A stretch of 64,000 nt of DNA from Micrococcus terreus (GTDB lineage: Bacteria > Actinomycetota > Actinomycetes > Actinomycetales > Micrococcaceae), in the NCBI RefSeq assembly GCF_900116905.1, contig NZ_FPCG01000007.1, positions 114,540 to 178,539 of the forward strand, in the 5' to 3' direction. A program made the position numbers and the translations under genes. Under the pieces are notes generated by a model, which made no database searches, had not been told where the DNA came from, and worked only from the letters and a program-made list of their open reading frames with translations. This document shows, piece by piece, positions 35,560 through 43,179 of the stretch. Position 1 is the first letter of the stretch. Each line of letters opens with the position of its first letter.

Positions 35560-37218
35560 TTACTCTCCTTCCTTCCAGGCACCCTGGAAGATCGGAGCCG
35601 CACCGGTGGTGAACTCCACATGCGTGCCCGAGTGAGCGCCATAGACCTGAACTTCGTCCCACAGCACGATGGCGTGGGCCTGCTCGTTGACGATGTAGTC
35701 CTGCTGCTCGGCAAGGATCTCGTTGCGGGCGTCCTCGTCGGCCTCGGCGTTAGCGCGGTCCACCAGCTCGTCGAACTCGGGATCGTCGGCCAAGGTCAGG
35801 GTTCCACCGGAGCCGTAGAGCGGACCGAGCCCGCCGTAGCTGAAGGCGCGGGTGCCATAGAGCGGCACCGTCTCGTCGGTCTGGGCCTGCAAGAAGAAGG
35901 TGTTGTCACCGGCGCGGCTGGTCAACTTCACACCGAGCTCCGCCCACTGCTGGACCATCAGGTCGAACACTGGCTTGATGACCACCGAGTTCGAGCTGGC
36001 GGAAACCGTCAGCTCCAGTCGCTGGCCGTCCTTCTCACGGATACCGTCCGAGCCGACAGTCCACCCGGCTTCATCAAGCAGTTCCTTGGCCCGCTCTGGG
36101 TCGTAGGCGAAGTCCTCCGAGAGGTCCACGAAGCCCGGGGCACCGTGGTTCAAGATCGATCCGGAGAGCTGGTAGCTGTCCGAGAGCACGGTCTGCTTGA
36201 TGGCTTCGCGGTTGGTGCCGATCTGCAGGGCCTGACGCACGCGTGCGTCGGAGACTTCCTCATTCTCGAAGCGGACGGCCATGTGGTTGGAGGACAGGTC
36301 CGTCCCGGCTGCTGCATAGACGCTGTGGCCAGCGGCTTCCAGGGTGGCTTCGTCCACCGGCTGGATGCCGCGCACCAGGTCCGCCTGACCCGTCGAGACG
36401 GAGCCGGCACGGTGGCCGACCTCGGGCAGGTAGCGCAGCGTGAAGCCGTCCAGATAGGGCGCACCCTGGTTCTCCGCGGTCTCGGGAGCCCAGGCGTAGT
36501 CCTCACGGGCGGTGAAGACGATCTCCTGATCGGGCACCTGCGATTCGAAGGTGAAAGGACCGGACCCGATGACCTGGGCAATGTCGTTCTGACCGGCATT
36601 GTCGAGTTCGAAGACCGAGGGTGCAACCAGGCCGCTGGTCACCGAGGAGGTGGCGCGGACGAAGTTCGCGTTGGGCTCGGAGAGGGTCACGGTGACCTGA
36701 TCGTCGCCGGTGACCTCTGCCGAGACGAAGTTCTTGTAGTCCTGGTTGGGCTGGATCTGCGCGTCAGTGATGCCCTCGCCAAAGACCTGGAGATTCCGTG
36801 CCACGGCCTCTGCGTCCAGAGGAGTGCCGTCAGAGAAGGTCACGCCCTCGCGAATGGTGAAGGTCCACTCGGTCAGGTCGTCATTGGGCGACCAATCCGT
36901 GGCGATCCACGGCACCAGTGTCTCGGTCTCGGCGTCGTAGTAGGTCAGGCGGTCCAGCACCGAATTCAGCACGTTCGCCTGGCGGTAGTCGGTGGCCGAC
37001 TGGGTCTGCCAGCGCGGTGCGGGCACGACGTCGGCAAATACCAGGTGGCCGCCTTCGACCGGCTCACCCGAGGCGGCAGCGGACTCAGGGCCAGTGGTGG
37101 GGTTCTGTGCTTGGGCACCGTTTCCGCAGGCGGAGAGGGTCAGGGCGATGGCGACCAGGCCGACGGTGAAGGCTCCGCGCTGGCGAGATCCCGGGCTGCG
37201 AGTGATGATCTTGCTCAT
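35560..37218 (-). CDS. Dipeptide/nickel-family solute-binding lipoprotein
   Basis: A 552-residue family-5 binding protein with lipobox LSAC and typical lobes (TEWTFTIREGVTFSDGTPLDAEAVARNL, RVRQALQIGTNREAI, YDPERAKELLDEAGW). This fold carries peptides, nickel, glutathione and other compounds. The SAM riboswitch upstream and flavin monooxygenase at the operon end suggest an organosulfur ligand. Confidence 0.92.
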   Translation of the reverse strand: MSKIITRSPGSRQRGAFTVGLVAIALTLSACGNGAQAQNPTTGPESAAASGEPVEGGHLVFADVVPAPRWQTQSATDYRQANVLNSVLDRLTYYDAETETLVPWIATDWSPNDDLTEWTFTIREGVTFSDGTPLDAEAVARNLQVFGEGITDAQIQPNQDYKNFVSAEVTGDDQVTVTLSEPNANFVRATSSVTSGLVAPSVFELDNAGQNDIAQVIGSGPFTFESQVPDQEIVFTAREDYAWAPETAENQGAPYLDGFTLRYLPEVGHRAGSVSTGQADLVRGIQPVDEATLEAAGHSVYAAAGTDLSSNHMAVRFENEEVSDARVRQALQIGTNREAIKQTVLSDSYQLSGSILNHGAPGFVDLSEDFAYDPERAKELLDEAGWTVGSDGIREKDGQRLELTVSASSNSVVIKPVFDLMVQQWAELGVKLTSRAGDNTFFLQAQTDETVPLYGTRAFSYGGLGPLYGSGGTLTLADDPEFDELVDRANAEADEDARNEILAEQQDYIVNEQAHAIVLWDEVQVYGAHSGTHVEFTTGAAPIFQGAWKEGE

Positions 37219-37266
37219 GTGATGCTCCTCGGTTCATGACCTCGGAAGCCCACACAACGTCTTGGC

Positions 37267-37301
37267 GAAGAGCCCGCGAGCGCGTCCCGTCAGGGCTCTT
37301 C
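37267..37301 (-). terminator. Possible expression-platform hairpin of the leftward SAM riboswitch
   Basis: GAAGAGCCC (37267-37275) and GGGCTCTTC (37293-37301) form a perfect 9-bp stem in the 106-nt leader between the aptamer and the binding-protein start. It is well placed to act as a terminator or to interact with the aptamer. No T-run follows it. Confidence 0.5.
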
Positions 37302-37324
37302 CGTGGGATCGTCGCGTGACTGCT

Positions 37325-37412
37325 CCATCGGTCCTGGCGGTAGCACCCTGGCCCCGTAATGGGCGGGTTGCTGCGGCGTCATCGAGCCAGATCTCTCGGC
37401 CGCTCTGGATGG
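37325..37412 (-). promoter_or_regulatory. SAM riboswitch controlling the dipeptide-type importer operon
   Basis: Minus strand: P1 CCATC/GATGG, GAGCGGC paired with GCCGC, k-turn-like GAGAGATC, the invariant GCAACCC, P3 ACCC/GGGT and GGTGCTACC. CTGGC in the P2 loop pairs with GCCAG before P1. Same architecture as the copy at 30333. It faces the rightward copy at 37673 across a 260-bp gap. Confidence 0.87.
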
Positions 37413-37631
37413 GTGGTCACAACTTAGCACCCTGATGCCCGGGTCGCGCCAGCTCCGAAACGTCGCTCAAGTCACACATCGTCATGAATCCGGCCACCAC
37501 CGCCCCCTCACCGCCCCCTCACCGCCTGCTCACATGGGCTGACGATTTCGTCCCCGTCTCGACCGACAACTCGTCCAGACTTTCCGCGACATCTCCCGTG
37601 ACCGCGCATGACGCCAACAGGCCCGCAGAAA

Positions 37632-37661
37632 TTGACAGTTCCGCGCAAAATCAGGCCTACT
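37632..37661 (+). promoter_or_regulatory. Promoter of the rightward riboswitch/Ssu operon
   Basis: TTGACA at 37632-37637, an 18-bp spacer and CCTACT at 37656-37661. Transcription would begin about 5 nt before the aptamer. Confidence 0.55.
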
Positions 37662-37672
37662 GGAAAGACGAA

Positions 37673-37764
37673 CCATCCAGAGCGGCTGAGAGATCTGGCT
37701 CCGTGACGCCGCAGCAACCCCCCACTCACCCCGTGGGCGAGGGTGCTACCGCCAGGACCGATGG
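37673..37764 (+). promoter_or_regulatory. SAM riboswitch controlling the Ssu-type operon
   Basis: P1 CCATC (37673-37677) pairs with GATGG (37760-37764). P2 GCGGC/GCCGC, the conserved GCAGCAACCC, P3 with GTGGG, GGTGCTACC, and the P2-loop/3'-end pair CTGGC-GCCAG are all present. The ribosome site GGAG overlaps the 3' strand of P1, 11 bp before ATG 37778, so ligand-stabilised P1 would block translation directly. Confidence 0.87.
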
Positions 37765-37777
37765 AGTGTGATTCACC

Positions 37778-38665
37778 ATGACTGCAGTCACCACTGCCCC
37801 CTCCCTGTCCAGCCCGGCCTCCTCCGCCGCTCCCGGACAGTCCACCGCTCACGACGACGGCGCCCGCACCTCAGCGGGCACCTCCAGCAGCCTTCCGGTC
37901 ACCTTCAGCGGCGTGGGCCGGTCCTTCCCCGTGGACGGTGGGACGCGGACCGTCCTGCGTGACGTGGACCTGACGGTCGCCCCCGGCGAGATCCTGGCGA
38001 TCGTCGGCGCCTCCGGCTGCGGCAAGTCCACACTGCTGCGCGCGGCGGCAGGACTGGACCAGGGGTTCTCCGGCAGCGTGCTGATCGGCGAGGAGCCGGT
38101 CCGTCCGCATGACCACCGCACGGCCATGGGCTTCCAAGAGCCGCGCCTGATGCCGTGGCGCACCATCCACCAGAACGTCGCCCTGGGGCTGCCCTCCCGG
38201 ACCAGCCGCAGTGCCGGCGCCGAGCAGGTGGACCTCCTGCTGGAGCTGGTGGGACTCTCGGCCGCAGCCGGACGCCGGCCCCGAGAGGTCTCCGGCGGCA
38301 TGGCCCAGCGCGCATCCCTGGCCCGAGCACTGGCCCGGCGTCCTGGGGTGCTGCTGCTGGACGAGCCGTTCGGGGCACTGGATGCCCTGACGCGGCTGAA
38401 GATGCAGGACCTGCTGCTGGACATCCACGCCCAGACCGGAACCACGGTCCTGCTGGTCACCCACGATGTGGACGAGGCCCTGCAGCTGGCCGACCGCATC
38501 CTGCTGCTGGGCGCGGATCCGTCCGACCCGGACCGTCCAGGGGCCACCACGCGGCAGGTGCTCACCGTCCCGGGCAGCCGCCCGCGCGACCGGGGCTCGG
38601 CCGAACTGGCCGCCCTGCGCTCCTCCCTGCTCGAGGGGCTCGGCGTGGACTCCCACCGACACTGA
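37778..38665 (+). CDS. Sulfonate/nitrate-type ABC transporter ATPase (SsuB-like)
   Basis: 295 residues. Walker A GASGCGKST, Q-loop MGFQEPRLMPW, signature VSGGMAQRASLARAL, Walker B VLLLDEPFGALDALT, H-loop THD. QEPRLMPW and the D-loop are typical of SsuB/TauB. A 45-residue disordered N-terminal extension precedes the domain. The first gene after the riboswitch, so it is the directly regulated one. Confidence 0.9.
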   Translation: MTAVTTAPSLSSPASSAAPGQSTAHDDGARTSAGTSSSLPVTFSGVGRSFPVDGGTRTVLRDVDLTVAPGEILAIVGASGCGKSTLLRAAAGLDQGFSGSVLIGEEPVRPHDHRTAMGFQEPRLMPWRTIHQNVALGLPSRTSRSAGAEQVDLLLELVGLSAAAGRRPREVSGGMAQRASLARALARRPGVLLLDEPFGALDALTRLKMQDLLLDIHAQTGTTVLLVTHDVDEALQLADRILLLGADPSDPDRPGATTRQVLTVPGSRPRDRGSAELAALRSSLLEGLGVDSHRH

Positions 38666-38701
38666 CCCACTGACCTCGGGCCGCCTGCAGGCCAAGAGCC
38701 G

Positions 38702-38720
38702 GGTCCACCCCCGGTGGACC
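38702..38720 (+). terminator. Hairpin between the SsuB- and SsuA-like genes
   Basis: GGTCCACC and GGTGGACC form a perfect 8-bp stem with loop CCC, nested in a weaker outer AGCCGG/CCGGCT pairing, within the 189-bp gap. It could set the stoichiometry between ATPase and binding protein. Confidence 0.4.
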
Positions 38721-38854
38721 TGGTCCCGGCTGCGGCCTCACCTCATCCCCCTGTCATGCTCGTCAGTTCTGACAGCACTGACACGTGGCACCATCTCGCG
38801 GTCATCGACCGTCTGACTCGACTCACCTGAACGCTTCGTCTCGAAAGGCCACTC

Positions 38855-39925
38855 ATGCGCATCGCCCCCTCTGTCCCCACCCGACGAGCCGGTCGGCCCC
38901 GCCGTGCCCGCGCCCTGACCGGGCTGGCCGTCGTCGCCGTGTCCGCCCTGGCCCTGACCGGCTGCGTGGCCGGTGAGAACTCCGCGTCCGGCGGCACCGG
39001 CGCCGGAGGGGACGCCGGGGGCGGCTCCTCCGCGGACACGCTGTCCATCGACTTCGCCACCTACAACCCGCTCTCCCTCGTCATCAAGGAGAAGGGGTGG
39101 CTGGAGGAGGAACTGACGGACGAGGGCGTCGAGGTGGAATGGGTCCAGTCAGCCGGTTCGAACAAGGCCAATGAGGCCCTGCGCGCGGAGGCGATCGACA
39201 TCGGCTCCACCGCCGGTTCGGCCGCGCTGCTGGCCCGCGCCAACGGCTCGCCCATCAAGACGATCAGCCTGTACTCCCAGCCCGAGTGGTCCGCCCTGGT
39301 GGTGCCCGCCGACTCGGAGATCACCGAGGTGTCCCAGCTCGAGGGCAAGAACGTGGCGGCCACCAAAGGCACTGACCCCTACTTCTTCCTCATCCAGGCG
39401 CTGGAAGAGGCCGGTGTGGATCCCGCCGACGTGACGGTGCAGAACCTGCAGCATGCCGACGGCCGCTCCGCGCTGGAGAACGGCTCCGTGGACGCCTGGT
39501 CCGGTCTGGATCCGATCATGGCCGGCGCCGAGCAGGCCGGGGCCACGCTGTTCTACCGCAACGTGGACTTCAACACCTACGGGTTCCTCAACGCCACCGA
39601 GTCGTTCCTGGAGGAGTCCCCCGAGCTGGCTCAGACCGTGGTGGACGTGTACGAGCAGGCCCGCACCTGGGCCCTGGAGAACCCCGAGGAGACCGCCCAG
39701 ATCCTTGCCGATGTGGCCGGACTGGACCTCGAGGTGGCCACCACCGTGATCGAGGAACGCTCGAACCTCGACGTGGACCCAGTGCCCGGCCAGGCGCAGC
39801 TGGACGTGCTGGAGAAGGTCGGCCCGATCTTCGTGGAGACCGGCGATGTCCGCGACCAGGCTGCCGTGGACCAGGCGCTGTCCGAGCTCCTGGAGCCCTC
39901 CTTCGCCGAGAAGGCCGTCCAGTGA
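38855..39925 (+). CDS. Aliphatic-sulfonate-type solute-binding lipoprotein (SsuA-like)
   Basis: 356 residues with twin Arg-rich start, hydrophobic segment and lipobox LTGC, then a glycine-rich tether. The mature NMT1/SsuA-like domain shows YNPLSLVIKEKGWLEEEL, EWVQSAGSNKANEALRAEAIDIGSTAGSAALLARANG and DAWSGLDPIMAG. It binds the imported sulfur compound, chemically unspecified. Confidence 0.9.
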   Translation: MRIAPSVPTRRAGRPRRARALTGLAVVAVSALALTGCVAGENSASGGTGAGGDAGGGSSADTLSIDFATYNPLSLVIKEKGWLEEELTDEGVEVEWVQSAGSNKANEALRAEAIDIGSTAGSAALLARANGSPIKTISLYSQPEWSALVVPADSEITEVSQLEGKNVAATKGTDPYFFLIQALEEAGVDPADVTVQNLQHADGRSALENGSVDAWSGLDPIMAGAEQAGATLFYRNVDFNTYGFLNATESFLEESPELAQTVVDVYEQARTWALENPEETAQILADVAGLDLEVATTVIEERSNLDVDPVPGQAQLDVLEKVGPIFVETGDVRDQAAVDQALSELLEPSFAEKAVQ

Positions 39926-40764
39926 CCGCGTCCACCGCCGCCGAGCGCACCGAGCAGACCCCGCCCCCCGCACCCGCCCGCCCCTCCGGCGACCCGGCGC
40001 GCAGTCCGCTTTCCCGCCCAGGTACCCGAGCCGTCGTCGCGCTGGTGGTGCCCGTCCTGCTGGTGGTCCTCTGGTGGGCGGTGACCGCCGCCGGCCTGTT
40101 CTCCCCCGTGCAGCTGCCCTCGCCGCTGTCCGTCCTGGAGGCCGGCACGGACCTGGCCGCCCGCGGGGAGCTGGGGCACCACATCGCCATCTCCGCGCAG
40201 CGCGTGCTGCTGGGCTTCCTCTCCGGCGGGCTTCTGGGCCTGGCCGTCGGCTCCCTGCTGGGCCTGTCCCGGTGGGCCGACGCGCTGCTGGCGCCGGTGG
40301 TGGGAGCCCTGCGGGCGGTCCCCTCCCTGGCCTGGGTGCCGCTGCTGATCCTGTGGCTGAAGATCGGCGAGGAGTCCAAGATCACGCTGATCGCGATCGG
40401 CGCGTTCTTCCCGGTGTTCACCACCGTCTACTACGCACTGCGGCACGTGGACCCGCACCTCGTGGAGGCCGGACGGGCCTTCGGCTACCACGGCCTGCGC
40501 CTGCTGCGCACGGTCCAGCTGCCGGCCGTCATCCCGGCGGTGTTCTCCGGACTGCGGCTGGCCCTGGCCCAAGCCTGGCTGTTCCTGGTGGCGGCAGAGC
40601 TGATCGCCTCGTCCATGGGGCTGGGCTTCCTGCTGACCGACTCCCAGAACAACGGCCGCACCGACCGGCTCATCCTGGCGATCATCCTGCTCGCCGTGAT
40701 CGGCAAGCTCTCGGACGCACTGCTCGGCCTCGTGGAGCGCTGGGCCGTCCGCCGCTGGGCCTGA
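39922..40764 (+). CDS. Sulfonate/nitrate-type ABC transporter permease (SsuC-like)
   Basis: 280 residues with six helices and the coupling loop EAGRAFGYHGLRLLRTVQLPAVIPAVFSGLRLALAQAW. GTG 39922 overlaps the SsuA-like stop (GTGA). ALRAVPSLAWVPLLILWLKIGEESK is the standard SsuC/TauC loop. Confidence 0.92.
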   Translation: MTASTAAERTEQTPPPAPARPSGDPARSPLSRPGTRAVVALVVPVLLVVLWWAVTAAGLFSPVQLPSPLSVLEAGTDLAARGELGHHIAISAQRVLLGFLSGGLLGLAVGSLLGLSRWADALLAPVVGALRAVPSLAWVPLLILWLKIGEESKITLIAIGAFFPVFTTVYYALRHVDPHLVEAGRAFGYHGLRLLRTVQLPAVIPAVFSGLRLALAQAWLFLVAAELIASSMGLGFLLTDSQNNGRTDRLILAIILLAVIGKLSDALLGLVERWAVRRWA

Positions 40765-40816
40765 CCCACGACCCCCACCATCGATCCCCGTCACCCATCA
40801 CCGGGAGGAACCACCC

Positions 40817-41470
40817 ATGCTCTCCACTTCCCATGACCGCTTCCCCGAGGCCCCTCGGGAGGACGCGTCGAAGACGCTGCGGGCCGCCGGCACCTGGACC
40901 GGGCGCCAACAGACCCGGGTGGCGGTCCGAGACTTCACCTTCACCGTAGACGAGCCGGAGCGGATCGGCGGCCGCGATGAGGGGCCCACGCCCATGGAGT
41001 ACCTCGCCGGCTCGGTGGGGGCGTGCATTACCGTGGTGATCGACCAGCTCGCGCAGCGGCGCGGCCTGGAGCTCACCGGGGTGCACACCTACGCCCTCGC
41101 CCGCCAGGACCAGCGCGGACTGGCCGGAACCGCCGACGTCCAGCCCTACTTCCACACCTTCCGGCTCCAGGTCTGCATCGGCACCCCGCAGACCGATCCG
41201 GCCGTCCTGCGGCAGTTCGCCGCGGACGTCGAGCACTCCTGTCCGGCCGTCAACCTGCTCCGCGACGCGCACGTGGACCTGGAGGTCGCATGGTCCTTCG
41301 CGGAGCGCACCGTGGAGCACGACGCCGAGGGCGCCTGCAATTCCGCCTGCGGATACGAGCCGCAGCGGCTCCCCCAGGACGCGCCGGAGCCGGTCCTGAC
41401 CCTGGTCAACGCCGATGCACCCTCCACCGGATCCACCGGGCCGACCGTCACGATCGGAGCGCGCGCATGA
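40817..41470 (+). CDS. OsmC-family protein in the Ssu operon
   Basis: 217 residues. The OsmC core shows GPTPMEYLAGSVGACITVVIDQLAQRRG and HSCPAVNLL, so both peroxidatic/resolving-type cysteines are present. A Pro/Thr-rich tail of about 35 residues follows. It has AGGAG upstream, lies 52 bp after the permease and overlaps the symporter (ATGA), so it is an operon member. It may reduce peroxides or persulfide-like products formed during sulfur release (inference). Confidence 0.85.
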   Translation: MLSTSHDRFPEAPREDASKTLRAAGTWTGRQQTRVAVRDFTFTVDEPERIGGRDEGPTPMEYLAGSVGACITVVIDQLAQRRGLELTGVHTYALARQDQRGLAGTADVQPYFHTFRLQVCIGTPQTDPAVLRQFAADVEHSCPAVNLLRDAHVDLEVAWSFAERTVEHDAEGACNSACGYEPQRLPQDAPEPVLTLVNADAPSTGSTGPTVTIGARA

Positions 41471-43176
41471 CCGCCGTGGGACTGTGGACGATCGGCCTGG
41501 CCGTGGTCTACACCGCCTGGCTGGTGGTCGGGGGACGGATCGCCGTGCGCCGGCAGGAGACCGGCCAGGGCGGGTTCTTCGTGGGCGGACGCACCTTCAG
41601 CCCGTGGACGGTGGCGTTCTGCATCACCGGACTGTTCTCCGGATCCTCCTACATCGCGATCGTGGAGCTGAGCTACCGCACCGGGGTGTCCGCTGTCTGG
41701 TACGGGGTGGCCGAGACCGTCCAGGTGCTGCTGATCGCGCTGCTGCTGGTGAAGCCGCTGCGCGAGAAGCTCGTGGTCACGGTGACCGGGATCATCGGCG
41801 ATCGGTTCGGCCGCGGCGCCAAGGCCATCGGCTCGATCATCACCGGCCTGACGTTCCCCATGTACTCCGTGGCCACCACCATCGCCTTCGCCTCGGCGCT
41901 GCACGTGGTCACCGGACTGTCCCTGCCGCTGGCCGTGGCCGCCACCGCCGTGGTGCTGCTGGCCTTCCTGACCACCGGCGGCATGCGGTCGGTGGCCTTC
42001 AGCCAGACCATGAACGTCCTGATGATCGGGCTGATGTTCGTGGTCGGCGTGTGGGCGCTGGCGGTCTCACCCGGAGCCGGGGGGATCGCCGCCTTCAGCG
42101 ACACGCGCCCGGAGATGTTCCAGCTGTCCAATGCGGGGGTCTCGCTGATCGTGGCCTGGTTCGGCACCTTCATCGTCAACGTCCCCCTGGCACAGGCGGC
42201 CTTCCAGATGTCCATGTCCGCCCGGACGCCGGAGGACGGCCAGCGAGGGCTGTACCGAGCCGCGGTCATGGGCATCCCCCTGATCCTGCTGGGCGTGTTC
42301 ATCGGCGTGGCCGCGGCCATGGTGGTCCCCGGGGCGCCCCTGCCGCTCGTGGCGATCCCGGAGTACATCACCGGTGTGTTGCCCGCCTGGGCCGCCGGGG
42401 TGTTCTTCGTGGGCCTGTGGGCCTGCGCCCTGGGCTGGGCCGGGCCATGCCAGTTCTCCGGGGCCACGTCCCTGGGGCGCGACCTTGGCTCGGCCGTGAA
42501 CCCCCGGGCAACCGAGGCGCAGCTGGTCCGCTACACGCGGTGGGCCCTGGTGGGCCTGACCGTGGTCATGGTCCTCTTCGCCCTGCTGCGCACCGAACAG
42601 TCGGCATGGTGGAACGTGATGGCCTGGACCCTGCGCAACGGGGCCACCTTCGCCCCCGTGATGGCCGCGTTCTTCTGGCCGCTGGCCACCCGGTCCGCCG
42701 CTATCACGGCCCTGCTGGCCGGATTCGGCGCCGGCCTGGGCTGGTACACCGCCTCCGGATTCAGCCCCCAGCAGTTCTTCCTGGGCGTGCACCCGGTGTG
42801 GGTCGGGATGATCGCCAACCTCGCGGGACTGGTGGTGGTCACCCTCGTGCAGCGACGGTGGACGGTGGTGGGAGCCGGACGCCGTCGGCAGCGGGGCGTG
42901 ACCGCCCTGATCGTCGCGGGCGCGCTGCTCGCGGCCACCGTGACCCTCTGGCCCTGGCTGGCCGGATTCGGACTGACCGGCCTCAGCCTGTTCCTGGTGG
43001 TGTTCGCGCTCTTCGTGGGTGCGGCCGCCCTGACCCGTCAGATCACGTCCCCGCACCCCGCCGGAACCCCTCCCGAGCAAACGGAGGACCTGGCGCACCG
43101 AGACCACCACGGCCTCACCCCGGCCGCCGGAGGCCACCGGGACGGCGCCGCCAGGACCGATGGAATCGAGGTCTAA
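41467..43176 (+). CDS. SSS-family sodium:solute symporter
   Basis: 569 residues from ATG 41467. About 13 hydrophobic helices; the family core GGFFVGGRTFSPWTVAFCITGLFSGSSYIAI is near the N-terminus. The 3' end encodes a charged tail that runs into a 17-bp copy of a SAM-riboswitch 3' end (43149-43165). The substrate may be a carboxylate, given the acyl-CoA synthetase 3 bp downstream. Confidence 0.85.
   Translation: MTAVGLWTIGLAVVYTAWLVVGGRIAVRRQETGQGGFFVGGRTFSPWTVAFCITGLFSGSSYIAIVELSYRTGVSAVWYGVAETVQVLLIALLLVKPLREKLVVTVTGIIGDRFGRGAKAIGSIITGLTFPMYSVATTIAFASALHVVTGLSLPLAVAATAVVLLAFLTTGGMRSVAFSQTMNVLMIGLMFVVGVWALAVSPGAGGIAAFSDTRPEMFQLSNAGVSLIVAWFGTFIVNVPLAQAAFQMSMSARTPEDGQRGLYRAAVMGIPLILLGVFIGVAAAMVVPGAPLPLVAIPEYITGVLPAWAAGVFFVGLWACALGWAGPCQFSGATSLGRDLGSAVNPRATEAQLVRYTRWALVGLTVVMVLFALLRTEQSAWWNVMAWTLRNGATFAPVMAAFFWPLATRSAAITALLAGFGAGLGWYTASGFSPQQFFLGVHPVWVGMIANLAGLVVVTLVQRRWTVVGAGRRRQRGVTALIVAGALLAATVTLWPWLAGFGLTGLSLFLVVFALFVGAAALTRQITSPHPAGTPPEQTEDLAHRDHHGLTPAAGGHRDGAARTDGIEV
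43149..43165 (+). other. Riboswitch 3'-end remnant within the symporter 3' end
   Basis: CGCCAGGACCGATGGAA is identical over 17 nt to the end of the SAM riboswitch at 30333 and over 16 nt to that at 37673 (pseudoknot strand plus P1 3' strand). It is in-frame coding for the symporter tail and lies just upstream of the acyl-CoA synthetase start. The upstream aptamer half is missing. Confidence 0.6.
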
Positions 43177-43179
43177 GCC

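Noticed and set aside
34602..35714. 370-codon version of the DppB-like permease
   Set aside because: The first 53 codons lie within the binding-protein gene; ATG 35555 has a strong AAGGAG and fits the family start.
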